Source: Defluviitaleaceae bacterium (lineage in GTDB: Bacteria > Bacillota > Clostridia > Lachnospirales > WQUN01). From it: a stretch of 64,000 bases of DNA. The stretch spans positions 1 to 64,000 of the forward strand of contig WQSG01000002.1 in NCBI GenBank assembly GCA_009788055.1, given 5' to 3'. Within the stretch, counting starts at the first letter, position 1, and each line of letters starts with the position of its first letter. Below, piece by piece: positions 7,979 to 17,600 of the stretch. Under the pieces are notes generated by a model that saw only the letters and a program-made list of their open reading frames with translations, was not told the DNA's origin and ran no database searches. Position numbers and translations under genes: made by a program.

Positions 7979-8674
7979 TTATTTTCCCAGCTTCCGTGTC
8001 GTTGTTTCGTAATATTGCAGTGCGCGGTCGAATTCTTCGCGGCTAAATTCCGGCCAGAGGAGGTCGGAGAAAAAGAGTTCGGCGTAGACGGTTTGCCACG
8101 GGAGGAAGTTGCTTAGACGGCGGTTTTCCGCGCCGCCCGTGCGGATTACTAGGTCTATGTCGGGTGTGCCGGCGGTGTCTAAATAGGAAGCGAAGATGTC
8201 TTCGGTTAGGGCGTCGGGGTGCAGTTTTCCGTCGGAAATTTCGGCGGATATTTTTTTTGCGGCGCGAATAATCTCGTCACGCCCGCCGTAGCTTAGGGCA
8301 ACTTGCACTTGCAAATTCGTACAATTTTCTGTGGCGGTTTCTATGTCGCGGATTATGGAAAGGGTGCGGCTGTCGAAACGACTGCGCTCTCCGATTATTT
8401 TAATGCGAACGCCTTTTTCCACGCAGCGGTGCTTTTCTTCCAAGAAATATTTTTCCATCAGGCTGAACAGATGGCGCACTTCTTTATCGGAACGCCGCCA
8501 GTTTTCTGTGGAAAAAGCGTACACCGTTAGGAATTTCACATTCGATTGCAAGCACCAATCACACACATTGCCGAAGTTTTCCGCACCCATATTGTGTCCT
8601 TGGTACAGCTCCATTTTGTGCGTTTTTGCCCAACGACGGTTGCCGTCCATTATTACGCCAATATGTGTTAGCAT
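7979..8674 (-). CDS. uppS: Isoprenyl transferase (undecaprenyl diphosphate synthase)
   Basis: A 231-residue cis-prenyltransferase that condenses isopentenyl diphosphate with farnesyl diphosphate to make the undecaprenyl lipid carrier for cell-wall precursors. Seen here: 'GVIMDGNRRWAK' at the N-terminus with the Mg-binding Asp, 'SYGGRDEI' in the middle and 'RTGGAENRRLSNFLPWQ' plus 'YAELFF' near the end, all diagnostic. Its start overlaps the end of the upstream hydratase gene by 7 nt, an unusual partner for uppS, which is more often followed by cdsA. Confidence 0.95.
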   Translation of the reverse strand: MLTHIGVIMDGNRRWAKTHKMELYQGHNMGAENFGNVCDWCLQSNVKFLTVYAFSTENWRRSDKEVRHLFSLMEKYFLEEKHRCVEKGVRIKIIGERSRFDSRTLSIIRDIETATENCTNLQVQVALSYGGRDEIIRAAKKISAEISDGKLHPDALTEDIFASYLDTAGTPDIDLVIRTGGAENRRLSNFLPWQTVYAELFFSDLLWPEFSREEFDRALQYYETTTRKLGK

Positions 8675-10887
8675 GAGTACAAATTAATTAGACAGCCCGC
8701 AAGCAACGCGGCAGATTCTGCGGCGGTGATGGAAATTTCCAGCGTGATGGGGGTAACTTTGCCGCCGCTTACAACAAGGGCGTGGATTTTTTCGTCACGA
8801 TTTTGTATCGCGGCGCGGATAGCGGGGATATATATGAAATCTTCGCAAGCGAAGGGCGCGTCACCCGGCAAAATGAAAGGTATCATGCCCCAATTAATCA
8901 AGTTTGAACGATAGCGTTTTGTTGCGTATTCTTGGGCGATATTTGCCAAGCCGCCCAAAACGCGCTGGCAACTTGCCGCTTGCTCCCGCGCAGAGCCGTC
9001 GCCCGGTTTGCGGGCGTACACCACACTGCCTATTGCCGCTTTTTCGGAAACGCTATGCCCCGCCGATTTCAGCGCGTCAAAGACCGCCGTGAGTTCTGCG
9101 TAATCGGGGGCTGTTTTTGTTTCTGCCCACTCACGCGATTTTTTTGCCCGCGCCACATATGAGGGGTCTTTGCGGGAAAGGGTATGCTCCGCAAGGGCGT
9201 AAGGGTTGGAGCGGAACGTGGACGTTTCGCCCGACGGGATAAGTTCGTCCGTGGTGGTGACGGGGTCGGTTATAAAAGATGCAACCTGCAAAATCATATC
9301 CTCGCCCAGCGGCAAAAATTTTGGCCAATCGCGGATGCCCGGCCCGTATACAAGCTCTGCGTTTTTGTCGGGCTTGCCCACGCCGTTGTAAATGCTGTTG
9401 CGGTAAATTTCTTCATCAAAGAAATATTTTATTGGCTTTGTGTTTTCGCGCATAACATCCGTTGCCGCCGTAAGAACGCCGCCGTTTGCGGCAGTTGCGG
9501 CAATGCTTAAAGCGTCCATCAGCGCGACCGATGCCGACTGATTCATTGCGGGCTTCGCGCCCTCGCGGCTAGGGAAATTGCGCGTCACATGACGGATGGA
9601 AAAACTATTGTTGCGCGGAACATCGCCCGCGCCAAAGCACGGCCCGCAAAACGCCGTTTTCATAACAGCACCCGCCCGCAATAACGTGGACGCAATGCCG
9701 TTGCCCATCAAATTGTCATACATGGGCTGGCTTGCGGGGTACACAGAAAGCGGCATTCCCACGCCTTTGCCCTTCAAAATATCCGCCGCGCCCAAAATTG
9801 ACTCGTACAAACCACCCGCGCAACCCGCAATAATTCCTTGGTCTACGCGCATCCCTTTGCCTTCAATCAGGCGCGATAATTCCAGCGGCGCGGTTTCGTC
9901 TGCGGATTTTTCCACTTCCCGCAAAATATCCGCCGCGTTCTTTTGCACATCTTCAATTTTATACACATTGCTTGGGTGGAACGGCATTGCAATCATCGGC
10001 ACAATTTCGCTTAAATTGATGGTGACAAGCCCGTCATAGTATGCCGTTTCCGCGGGAGAAATTTGCTTGAAGTCACCCGCTCTGCCGTGGAGCGCGTAGA
10101 ATTCTTCCACCGACCCGTCCGTTTCCCAAATGCTTGAAAGGCAGGTAGTTTCCGTGGTCATAACGTCCACGCCCATGCGGAAATCCATGCTTAAACCCGC
10201 AACGCCCGTGCCGAAAAATTCCAGCACTTTATTCTTAACAAAGCCGTCCGAAAACACCGCGCCAATCAACGCCAGCGCGACATCCTGCGGCCCAACGCCG
10301 GGGCGCGGTTCACCCTCCAGCATCACACCGATAACCTCGGGCCGTGAGATATCATATGTGCGCCCCAAAATTTGCTTAACAAGTTCGCCGCCGCCTTCGC
10401 CAATGCCCATCGTACCCAGCGCGCCGTAACGAGTGTGACTATCCGAACCAAGCACCATTTTTCCGCCCGCCGCGATTTCCTCACGCACATACTGGTGAAT
10501 TACCGCGATATGCGGCGGCACAAACACCCCGCCATACTTTTTTGCGGCAGAAAGACCAAATGCGTGGTCGTCACTGTTCGTTGTCCCGCCCACCGCACAC
10601 AACGAGTTGTGGCAATTGGTAAGAACATACGGCACGGGGAACTTTTCAAAATTCGGCTCTGCCGCCCGTACCGTCTGGATTACACCAACATAAGTAATAT
10701 CGTGCGACGCAAGCGCGTCAAATTTTAACTGCCACAGCCCGCTTCCTTCGCCCGCCGTGTTATGCGCCGCCATAACCTTGTACGCCATCGTGTTTTTTGC
10801 GGCTTCTTCGCGGGATACCCCTCCCCCGTCCGCCAAAACCTCGCGTCCGTTCTTTACGAAAATACCTTCTTTGCGGCAATTTACCAT
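8668..10887 (-). CDS. Aconitase-superfamily hydratase
   Basis: A 739-residue protein of the aconitase superfamily, in the group annotated simply as 'hydratase' (YbhJ-like). It has candidate [4Fe-4S] ligands and superfamily motifs: 'TNCHNSLC' and 'VLGSDSHTRYGALGTMG' in the N-terminal half, 'IIAGCAGG' in the middle and 'AFCGPCFGAGDVPRNN' after it. A C-terminal swivel-like domain begins around residue 590. The reaction is presumably a dehydration/rehydration of a hydroxy-acid; the substrate is not known. I chose the start at 10887 ('MVNCRKEG') because the longer frame runs into a palindromic repeat and lacks a better ribosome binding site. Confidence 0.85.
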   Translation of the reverse strand: MVNCRKEGIFVKNGREVLADGGGVSREEAAKNTMAYKVMAAHNTAGEGSGLWQLKFDALASHDITYVGVIQTVRAAEPNFEKFPVPYVLTNCHNSLCAVGGTTNSDDHAFGLSAAKKYGGVFVPPHIAVIHQYVREEIAAGGKMVLGSDSHTRYGALGTMGIGEGGGELVKQILGRTYDISRPEVIGVMLEGEPRPGVGPQDVALALIGAVFSDGFVKNKVLEFFGTGVAGLSMDFRMGVDVMTTETTCLSSIWETDGSVEEFYALHGRAGDFKQISPAETAYYDGLVTINLSEIVPMIAMPFHPSNVYKIEDVQKNAADILREVEKSADETAPLELSRLIEGKGMRVDQGIIAGCAGGLYESILGAADILKGKGVGMPLSVYPASQPMYDNLMGNGIASTLLRAGAVMKTAFCGPCFGAGDVPRNNSFSIRHVTRNFPSREGAKPAMNQSASVALMDALSIAATAANGGVLTAATDVMRENTKPIKYFFDEEIYRNSIYNGVGKPDKNAELVYGPGIRDWPKFLPLGEDMILQVASFITDPVTTTDELIPSGETSTFRSNPYALAEHTLSRKDPSYVARAKKSREWAETKTAPDYAELTAVFDALKSAGHSVSEKAAIGSVVYARKPGDGSAREQAASCQRVLGGLANIAQEYATKRYRSNLINWGMIPFILPGDAPFACEDFIYIPAIRAAIQNRDEKIHALVVSGGKVTPITLEISITAAESAALLAGCLINLYSC

Positions 10888-10926
10888 GTTAAAACATCCC
10901 TTCTTTTTGCGTATCTCGTGCCTGCG

Positions 10927-10995
10927 CGGTGACGGGGCTTGCACTCGCTGTGATGTGCTTCGCACACAATCGCGAGTTGCAAAGCCCCGTCACCG
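10927..10995. repeat. Palindromic repeat, copy 1 (family B)
   Basis: A roughly 69-bp near-perfect palindrome: CGGTGACGGGGC...TGCACTCGC on the left pairs with GCGAGTTGC...GCCCCGTCACCG on the right around TGTGCTTCGCACA. An almost identical copy lies at 12474-12548. It sits just upstream of the hydratase. Confidence 0.8.
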
Positions 10996-11083
10996 TGCGG
11001 GCTGTTGTAAGCGTGCTGGTAGGAAAAGCATAATTTTGTGTTTTTTTTATTGTACGAGGAAAACAGATTAGCCGTTCCCATTG

Positions 11084-11698
11084 TTAAGTATCCGCCCAAA
11101 AATATATAAAGATAACAATAGGGGTTAAAAGTATAGGGGCGATGACAGACAAGATTAACGGCAACGGAAAAGATAAATCAAGTACATTATAAAATATTGA
11201 ATATGATATTGAAATAATTGGTATTATTGGAATAATTATCAGTGCTACTGGCATCCCACAAGAGCGACGAATCCCTGTATCACAATACGATTCGCTATAT
11301 ATGCCTGATGCTTGGTCGTATTCACCTATGCTCTCAACATAGGTTCCGGTTTCTTGACCGCGCACAATAAGTGATATTATTATTATCATCACATTGACCA
11401 ACAAAATTGATAAGACTAGAGACAGTACGTGACTAAAGTTAAGCGTTTCACGAAACAAAAAAGAGTATAAAAAGTTGTAGCTTATGCGACAAAATGCAAT
11501 AAAAGCAACTAATATATAAATACACAACACTCCAAACAGGCAAGCCTTAATTGCAGTAACAATATTTTCAACAATACTCTCAATAATTTTTTTGTACTTA
11601 TTAATCATATACGCAGCTATTACAATAATCACAACAGCAAATATTACACAAAAAAACAGAATATCATTATATCTGTCGTCATATACGATAGTTGCCAT
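11084..11698 (-). CDS. Multi-pass membrane protein of unknown function
   Basis: A 204-residue protein with about five hydrophobic segments (roughly residues 10-33, 40-65, 75-112, 150-172, 180-203) and a short hydrophilic loop around residue 125 ('ESIGEYDQASGIYSESY'). I recognise no family. Codon use is AT-richer than in the flanking host genes. A purine-rich GGAGG-like site precedes the ATG. It is one of three genes lying between the two family B repeats, next to a toxin-antitoxin pair, which suggests horizontally acquired cargo. Confidence 0.65.
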   Translation of the reverse strand: MATIVYDDRYNDILFFCVIFAVVIIVIAAYMINKYKKIIESIVENIVTAIKACLFGVLCIYILVAFIAFCRISYNFLYSFLFRETLNFSHVLSLVLSILLVNVMIIIISLIVRGQETGTYVESIGEYDQASGIYSESYCDTGIRRSCGMPVALIIIPIIPIISISYSIFYNVLDLSFPLPLILSVIAPILLTPIVIFIYFWADT

Positions 11699-11794
11699 TT
11701 TTCACCTCCAAAAAACAATGTGACAAAGGGACAGTTCATGTGTTTTGAGCGTTTCGTGATTTTATCCATCAAAACCAACTCCCGATTCATAATC

Positions 11795-12178
11795 TCACCA
11801 AACCCACGGAACATCATATTTTTGGATGTTTTCGTCTATGGTTACAATAGTCAAACCTTCTGCCAATGCTGTGGAAATGAGCAATCGGTCGAATGGGTCT
11901 TTGTGAATATAAGGAAGCTGTAAAATCTTGCTTAAATAATTATCCTCTATTTGCAAAACGCTAAAACCGCCGATTTTTATATCCAGCAAGAATTTATCAA
12001 GTGGCAACTTCAAATCAAGTTTGCCCAAATTTATCTTTATTGCCATTTCCCATAACGAAACAGAACTAATGTATATATCATTTTCAGGATTCTCAATCAA
12101 CGCTTTTACTCGTTCAGGTAACTCACAAGAGTCTTTTGCCAACCAAATAAGGACATGGGTATCAATCAGGTATTTCAT
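11795..12178 (-). CDS. PIN-domain toxin (VapC-like)
   Basis: A 127-residue PIN-fold nuclease, predicted to cut RNA. The acidic active-site residues are in place: 'YLIDTHVLIWLA' (Asp6) at the N-terminus, 'SSVSLWEMAIK' (Glu near residue 43), 'HKDPFDRLLISTAL' (Asp near 92/95) and 'IVTIDENIQ' (Asp near 116). This is the subgroup with 'PFDRLL', common in type II toxin-antitoxin pairs. It overlaps the antitoxin's stop by 4 nt (antitoxin first), so translation is coupled. Confidence 0.88.
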   Translation of the reverse strand: MKYLIDTHVLIWLAKDSCELPERVKALIENPENDIYISSVSLWEMAIKINLGKLDLKLPLDKFLLDIKIGGFSVLQIEDNYLSKILQLPYIHKDPFDRLLISTALAEGLTIVTIDENIQKYDVPWVW

Positions 12179-12405
12179 TCCATGTACTCCTTCATTTCAT
12201 CCAGCGGCTCGTTAAAATCATCCGACATCCAAATTTTATCTTTCCAACTGCCTATAAATTCCGAACGTGAACGTTTTTTCGTATCAGCAATCACCTTCGT
12301 TACAGGTTCAAGGAACGTGATAACTACTTCATACTCACCTTTTACAGTAATTGGCTGTTTGGGTTTGAAATTCGCACCATCATAAATTGCTTTTACTGCA
12401 TACAT
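12175..12405 (-). CDS. Antitoxin partner of the PIN toxin
   Basis: A 76-residue protein beginning 'MYAVKAIYDGANFKPKQPI', a short beta-rich N-terminus typical of DUF2281/DUF104-like antitoxins that often pair with PIN toxins. A charged C-terminal tail ('DDFNEPLDEMKEYME') resembles toxin-neutralising tails of VapB proteins. Its stop overlaps the toxin start. Function is inferred mainly from position and this N-terminal motif. Confidence 0.78.
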   Translation of the reverse strand: MYAVKAIYDGANFKPKQPITVKGEYEVVITFLEPVTKVIADTKKRSRSEFIGSWKDKIWMSDDFNEPLDEMKEYME

Positions 12406-12473
12406 ATTCTTCCTCCTTGCTTTTTTCGCGGTTGAACTGTTTTTCGTATCTTAGTTGCGTACCTCACTCACGT

Positions 12474-12548
12474 GCGGTAACGGGGTTTGCACTCGCTGTG
12501 ATGTGCTTCGCACACAATCGCGAGTTGCAAAGCCCCGTCACCGTGCGG
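12474..12548. repeat. Palindromic repeat, copy 2 (family B)
   Basis: Nearly identical to 10927-10995 over the core (TTGCACTCGCTGTGATGTGC, then TCGCACACAATCGCGAGTTGC and GCCCCGTCACCGTGCGG). It has one arm change (GGTAACGGGGTT for GGTGACGGGGCT). The two copies bracket the membrane protein and the PIN pair. Confidence 0.8.
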
Positions 12549-12592
12549 GTTGCAACAAGCGTTTCGGTAGAAAAAAATGCGTAAAACAGCAA

Positions 12593-12922
12593 CTACCGCT
12601 TTAAATTTCCTTTTCTCCACTCCGACAACGTCATTTCCGCATTAAAACCCAAGAGACCTCGATGAGAAGAAAGCATTGTTAAAACTTCTTCGGCTCCGGA
12701 ATTTGGCAACCCTAAAGTACGGGATGCCGCGTATAGTCGCACATACAGGTCTTCATGGTCATACAGGGTTTGGAGTTCTTCCAGCCGATTAGTCTCCTTT
12801 AGCTTCAAGAAAATAGAGTCTATTATCTTATACTGTTTGGTCGCCTTTTTGCTGTTCCCCTCTTCCTCGGACTCACCTCTGGCGACACAGGCCGCTACAA
12901 ATCTTTCAAGTTCACTGTTCAT
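12593..12922 (-). CDS. DUF2019 domain protein
   Basis: A 109-residue alpha-helical protein. 'LERFVAACVARGESEEEGNSK', 'ANKQYKxIDSI'-like and 'LYDHEDLYVRLYAASRTL' segments fit DUF2019, a HEAT-repeat-like family of unknown role often found among polymorphic-toxin immunity genes. I chose ATG 12922 with AAAGG upstream; a GTG three codons earlier is possible. It ends the leftward gene group that starts with the QueG-like gene, 13 nt away. Confidence 0.72.
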   Translation of the reverse strand: MNSELERFVAACVARGESEEEGNSKKATKQYKIIDSIFLKLKETNRLEELQTLYDHEDLYVRLYAASRTLGLPNSGAEEVLTMLSSHRGLLGFNAEMTLSEWRKGNLKR

Positions 12923-12935
12923 CCTCTCCACCCTT

Positions 12936-13835
12936 TCAAGTCAAATTTTCTGTGGCGCGTTGGGCGTTGCGTTTCCATGTGGAAAGTCCGTTTTTACCTG
13001 CAAACCAAAAGCGTGGATAAACAATATTTGTATATGTGTCCTCTCCCATTGTTAGGATAGCTTCTAAGGTGAGGTGTTGCTCATATTCGGCAAGGCGCGG
13101 AAAATCTGTGTGCTGTGTTAGTTTGCCGCGATTCATGGGGCAAACGTCTTGACACACATCACAACCATATAACCACTGCCCCATTTGTTTTTGCTCCAAG
13201 CCTGAAACATCATCTCTGTACATAAGATGTGTTATGCATTTGCCCCAATCAACTTTAAGGCTGTCGGAGAGTGCGTTTGTGGGACACGCCTTAATACACT
13301 TTCTGAAACTGTCGTTACAATTATGCGATATATGATTTTCGGAGGGAGTATCATATTCTAGTTCGCCGTCTATGACCCATGTATCCAGCGCGACATACGA
13401 GCCGTGTTCTTGCGTGTATATAAAATTGTTCCATCCAAACTGTCCTATTCCCGCCTTGGCAGCTACCCACCGTGCAGGGGGCGCAGATTTTATAATACGC
13501 AACCCAATCCCCTGCAAATAGTCTGTAAATTCTTGCTTGGCACGGTATGCATCTGAATACTCAATATGCCCATGAAACAAATAGAATTTTCCGAAGCGTC
13601 CACGCAAAGAAACAGGCACTTTATAATGCCCGTACCCCCGCGCACATACAATTATCGATTTTTTAGGCTCGGATAAAACAATCCTCCTGTATAGGCGTTC
13701 GTACATCTCGGCGGAATTTGGAAATGATTTGATACTATTGCTCACCTGCTCTGCATATCCGTCAAGTGCTTCCGCAGGAATAATTCCGCACGTACTATAA
13801 CCCAGTTGCAAAGCCCTTTCTTTTATATTTTTCAT
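12936..13835 (-). CDS. QueG-like Fe-S protein with altered first cluster motif
   Basis: A 299-residue relative of epoxyqueuosine reductase, the cobalamin and double [4Fe-4S] enzyme of queuosine synthesis. Family features: 'IPAEALDGYAE' at the start, 'PPARWVAAKAGIGQFGWNN' in the middle and a second cluster motif 'YGCDVCQDVCP'. The first ferredoxin motif, normally C-G-x-C-x2-C-x3-CP, reads 'CNDSFRKCIKACP', so at least one ligand is out of place. No tgt, queA or other queuosine gene is nearby. It may be a divergent paralogue rather than true QueG. Confidence 0.75.
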   Translation of the reverse strand: MKNIKERALQLGYSTCGIIPAEALDGYAEQVSNSIKSFPNSAEMYERLYRRIVLSEPKKSIIVCARGYGHYKVPVSLRGRFGKFYLFHGHIEYSDAYRAKQEFTDYLQGIGLRIIKSAPPARWVAAKAGIGQFGWNNFIYTQEHGSYVALDTWVIDGELEYDTPSENHISHNCNDSFRKCIKACPTNALSDSLKVDWGKCITHLMYRDDVSGLEQKQMGQWLYGCDVCQDVCPMNRGKLTQHTDFPRLAEYEQHLTLEAILTMGEDTYTNIVYPRFWFAGKNGLSTWKRNAQRATENLT

Positions 13836-13889
13836 ACAACATCCCCTTTGCCACCCACACTGCTACCAAACCCACGGAACAGATTGCTT

Positions 13890-14309
13890 TTATGGTGTTT
13901 CGACTTCCTTCTGGGCTTTCGCAAGAATTTCACGTGCTTGTGTTAAAACTTGTTCGGCGTATTTCAGGCCAATTTCAGCATCTTTGTCCGTGAAATCGTA
14001 GATTTCATCGGGATAGCGCGATTTTGTGGCGAAGCGCGTAAGCGTCCGTGTGATGTTTGGAGCCAGCCCAAAATCTTCGCCCGCCTCTTTGCACATTTGG
14101 TGAAGTTCTCGGATGTCGTGGGTTTTGCGATAATCCCCCGTGCGAAGTATCAGAATCGACTTTAGCGATTTTTCGATTGCCTGTTGAGAATTGTAGCAAA
14201 TGCTCTCCGTTGGCAGCGGTTGAAATGTTTTGCTTAAATGCAAGGCAATGTCGTAATCGCGCTGTGCGTAAGTTAGCCATTCCGAAATATCAGAAAAATT
14301 ATCCACCAA
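13890..14309 (-). CDS. HEPN-domain protein of a HEPN/MNT pair
   Basis: A 139-residue four-helix protein with 'EWLTYAQRDYDIALHL' near the start, 'CYNSQQAIEKSLKSIL' in helix 2 and 'YRKTHDIRELHQMC', the latter two typical of HEPN proteins. HEPN partners of MNT nucleotidyltransferases are RNA-cleaving toxins in several studied systems; whether this one keeps nuclease activity cannot be told because the R-x4-6-H motif is present only in a loose form. It overlaps the nucleotidyltransferase gene by 11 nt. Confidence 0.82.
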   Translation of the reverse strand: MVDNFSDISEWLTYAQRDYDIALHLSKTFQPLPTESICYNSQQAIEKSLKSILILRTGDYRKTHDIRELHQMCKEAGEDFGLAPNITRTLTRFATKSRYPDEIYDFTDKDAEIGLKYAEQVLTQAREILAKAQKEVETP

Positions 14310-14655
14310 GTATCACTCCGTTATGCTTAATGTCATGCTGTACAAGATATTTTTTCTTGGCCTTTTCTTCAAATTCGCCTTGCGCGTACAATAATAAGTC
14401 CATCGGTAAAGGGAAGTCATCGCGGATGGCGCAAGCGGCGTCTATCTCCATGTCTGCGCGGCGATAGGTAAGTTCCGGCACAATCACGCAGATGTCTAGG
14501 TCGGAATCTTCGTGCTGTTCACCTTTTGCATAAGAGCCGAATAAAATCACGGTGGAATCGGGATGAACGCTTTTTATTGAAAACGCGACCTCATCCAAAA
14601 GTTCAGGCAGTCGCGTTTTCACTTCTTGTCTGCGTTTCTCTAATAAGCTTGACAT
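14299..14655 (-). CDS. MNT-type nucleotidyltransferase
   Basis: A 118-residue minimal nucleotidyltransferase. The catalytic core 'ILFGSYAKGEQHEDSDLDI' shows the GS-x-A-x-G...D-x-D pattern, with a third acidic residue expected in 'PMDLLL'. In MNT/HEPN modules the enzyme acts as antitoxin, in known cases by AMPylating the HEPN toxin. It is first in its two-gene operon and begins 13 nt after the stop of the hydrogenase-kinase gene, so read-through from that gene is likely. Confidence 0.85.
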   Translation of the reverse strand: MSSLLEKRRQEVKTRLPELLDEVAFSIKSVHPDSTVILFGSYAKGEQHEDSDLDICVIVPELTYRRADMEIDAACAIRDDFPLPMDLLLYAQGEFEEKAKKKYLVQHDIKHNGVILGG

Positions 14656-14667
14656 ACCATCACCTTG

Positions 14668-17600
14668 CTACAATTTAAGGGCTTGCTCTGCCAGTTCCCC
14701 TGCCTCTTCAAAGTCGCTGTTGAGGATTAGCTCTGCGATTTCGTCTACTACGGCTTTGGTTTGTTTGGAGAATTTTATTTTGCGCAGTTCGGTGATTGCT
14801 TCGTTTGCGTCTTGGATGTCGTCCGGCTCGAAGAGGACGCAAGCGTCTGCGATTATGCGCATTTTTTCGCGGAGGAACTCCATATCTTGTTCGGCGTTTT
14901 CTTCATCGTCGCTTGCCTTTAGTTCGGCTATGACTTTGTGAACTGCCGTCAAGAAGTCGGGGAGTTCTTTTTTGATTTTTTTGAACTTTTTATCACGGCC
15001 TGCCTGTTCCAAAATGCGGGCGGTGTTGGAAAGTTCGTTGCGGCCTACATTGTTAAGCGCGCTTTTCATGACGTGGGCTTGGATGATATAGTCTTTCACT
15101 TCGCCGTCGCTTAATGCGTTTTCAAAATCGATGCCCTCAAGCAATTTTACTGCCTTTTTTGCATCGCGAATAAAGGAGGCGATTAAGATTTTGGAAATGC
15201 CCCTGTCGCGCCGTGCTTCAGAGATGGATTTTGCGCGCCGCGCTTTTTCCACTACCTCGGGCGGATGCATATCGCGGATAAATTCCATAAGGATTTTGTC
15301 GAAACGGCCTGAATCTATGGGCTTGGACGCATATCCGGAAAAGCCGTTGCTCATGAAAGTTTCCGCCATGTCGGAAAAGGCGTTTGCCGTAAGCGCGACA
15401 ATTGGCTTGGTGTAACCAAGGCCGCGTATGATTTCCGTGGCTTCAATGCCGTCCATGTCGGGCATCATGTGGTCCATAAAAATGATGTCGTAAATGTTGC
15501 CGTCTTTTATTTTTTCCACGGCAAGAATACCGCTGTCTACAGTTTCTATGGCAAGTTTGTATGGCTGTAAAAAGCCCTTGGCTACAAACAAGTTGGATTC
15601 AACGTCGTCTACAACAAGAACGCGTCCGTATGGCATCGGCTCGTGTTCAAATTTTTTCACGCGCTTCATGGAAAATTGCGAATCTTTGAAATTGTGAAGC
15701 GACTGCGCGGCTTCTTCGCCAATCACGCGGTTGTCATTGCGCTCTTGCGGGATGCGCAGCATGAAAGTTGTTCCCTTGCCGGGTTGGCTTTTTACGCCAA
15801 TTTCGCCGCCCATCATCACAACCAAACGGTGCGCAATGTTAAGCCCCAAACCGCTTCCTTCGATATACTTGTTGCTTTCCATGTTAAAGCGTGAAAATTC
15901 GCTGTCAAACAAGCTTTCAAGCTGGTCTTCCGACATTCCCTGCCCCGTGTCGGACACGGTTATTACCATGATAATTTCGTCCGCGTTAGAGCCTTTTTCC
16001 ACCGTAAAGCTAAGCTTTACAGAGCCCTCAAGCGTATACTTGAACGCATTTGAAAGGATATTGTTCAAGCCTTGTTTTATGCGGATTTCGTCACCGATTA
16101 GGAACGCGGGGAAGTCTTTATCAACATCCAGCACAAACTCGATGCGCTTGCCGTCGATGTACATTTTGTTTAGCTGAACGGTATCAACAATCATGCTTAA
16201 AACTTCGTAGGTTGCGGGGATAATTTCCATTTTGCCCGCTTCAACCTTGGACAGGTCGAGAATATCGTTGATGATGGAAAGAAGCAAAATGGACGAATTG
16301 TATATGCGCGAGAATGATTCTTCCGTATCCTCGGGGTGATTATCTTTTTGAAGCTGAAGTTCCGTAAGCCCCAAGATGGAGTTCATCGGGGTGCGGATTT
16401 CGTGGCTCATGCGGGCAAGGAAACTGGTTTTTGCTTGGTTTGCCATTTGCTCGCGCTCTACAGATTCTTCAAGCTGTTTCATGGTCTCGCTTAGTTTTTT
16501 CTGTTCGCGCATATCACGAGCAAACGCCACAACCACTTTTTTATCGCCAAGGGTTACGCATTCCAAATTAACTTCGCAAGGTATCATTGTTTGTTTGTCA
16601 GGCGTGCAGTGCATCCATTCAAATTTGGACGAACCGTTTTCAAACGCGTCGGCAATAACAATTTTGACTTTCTCCAGCGAAGGCGTACCGCATGGCTGGA
16701 ATTCGGGAACAACCTCTTCAAAGCGTTCCATGTACACATTTTTATCCAACAAACCAAACATATTTGCCGCGGCTTGGTTTGCTTCAATTACTTTGAAATT
16801 TTCATCATAGATTGCGCAAAGAATTGGCGACGCGTCCAGCATTGCCTGCAATTTTTCCGACGTGAGTTTAAACGCGGCTTTTAGCTTTTGCTCGTCGCGC
16901 AAATCTTTTATGAAGGAAACAACGTGGTATTCGCCGTTCCAAGTTAAACGCAGCATGGTAATTTCGGCGGGCATTGGCTCACCATCCGCACTTTGGTTTT
17001 GCCAACCAAAGCGGGCATAGCTGGTTTTAAGGGCTTCGTCTTGAAGCCGCCTTGCTTTTTCTGCCGAGTTGTTTCCGTCCGGCTGGGTCTCCGGCCAAAA
17101 CAGATGATAGTTGTCCCTGTATTCTTCTATATCTGTAACCTTAAACATCCGCAGGGTTTCTTCGTTACACTCCACAATGTTCATATCCTTATCCCGCACA
17201 ATAATTGCCACGGGCATGGTGTAGATAAACATACGAAGCTCTGCCTCCGCAGAAGACGTTTTTTCCATGCTTTTCACAAGTTCGTCTTTTACGTAGTACA
17301 TACAATTGCTTTCGTGGTTGATGCCAAGGGCAATGGCTTCTGCCATATCGCGGCAAGATTTATAACCGCAGGCGGCACAATCCACGTGCTGGTCGTTTTC
17401 CGTAAGCTTGTGCAATTTTTCTGTTACAACTTCGTTTATGTCCGCTTCCGTAACGGTGGTTGTGCAAACGTTGATATCTTGCGTATACGAACAAACGAAA
17501 TCGTTAGGGTTAAGGTTGCTGAATTTCTCGTTGAGCGCGGCGCGGCGCATCTCGGGCGAAAGCGAGTTTTTGCCCCGATGTTCGCGGTACACGTTGTTGC

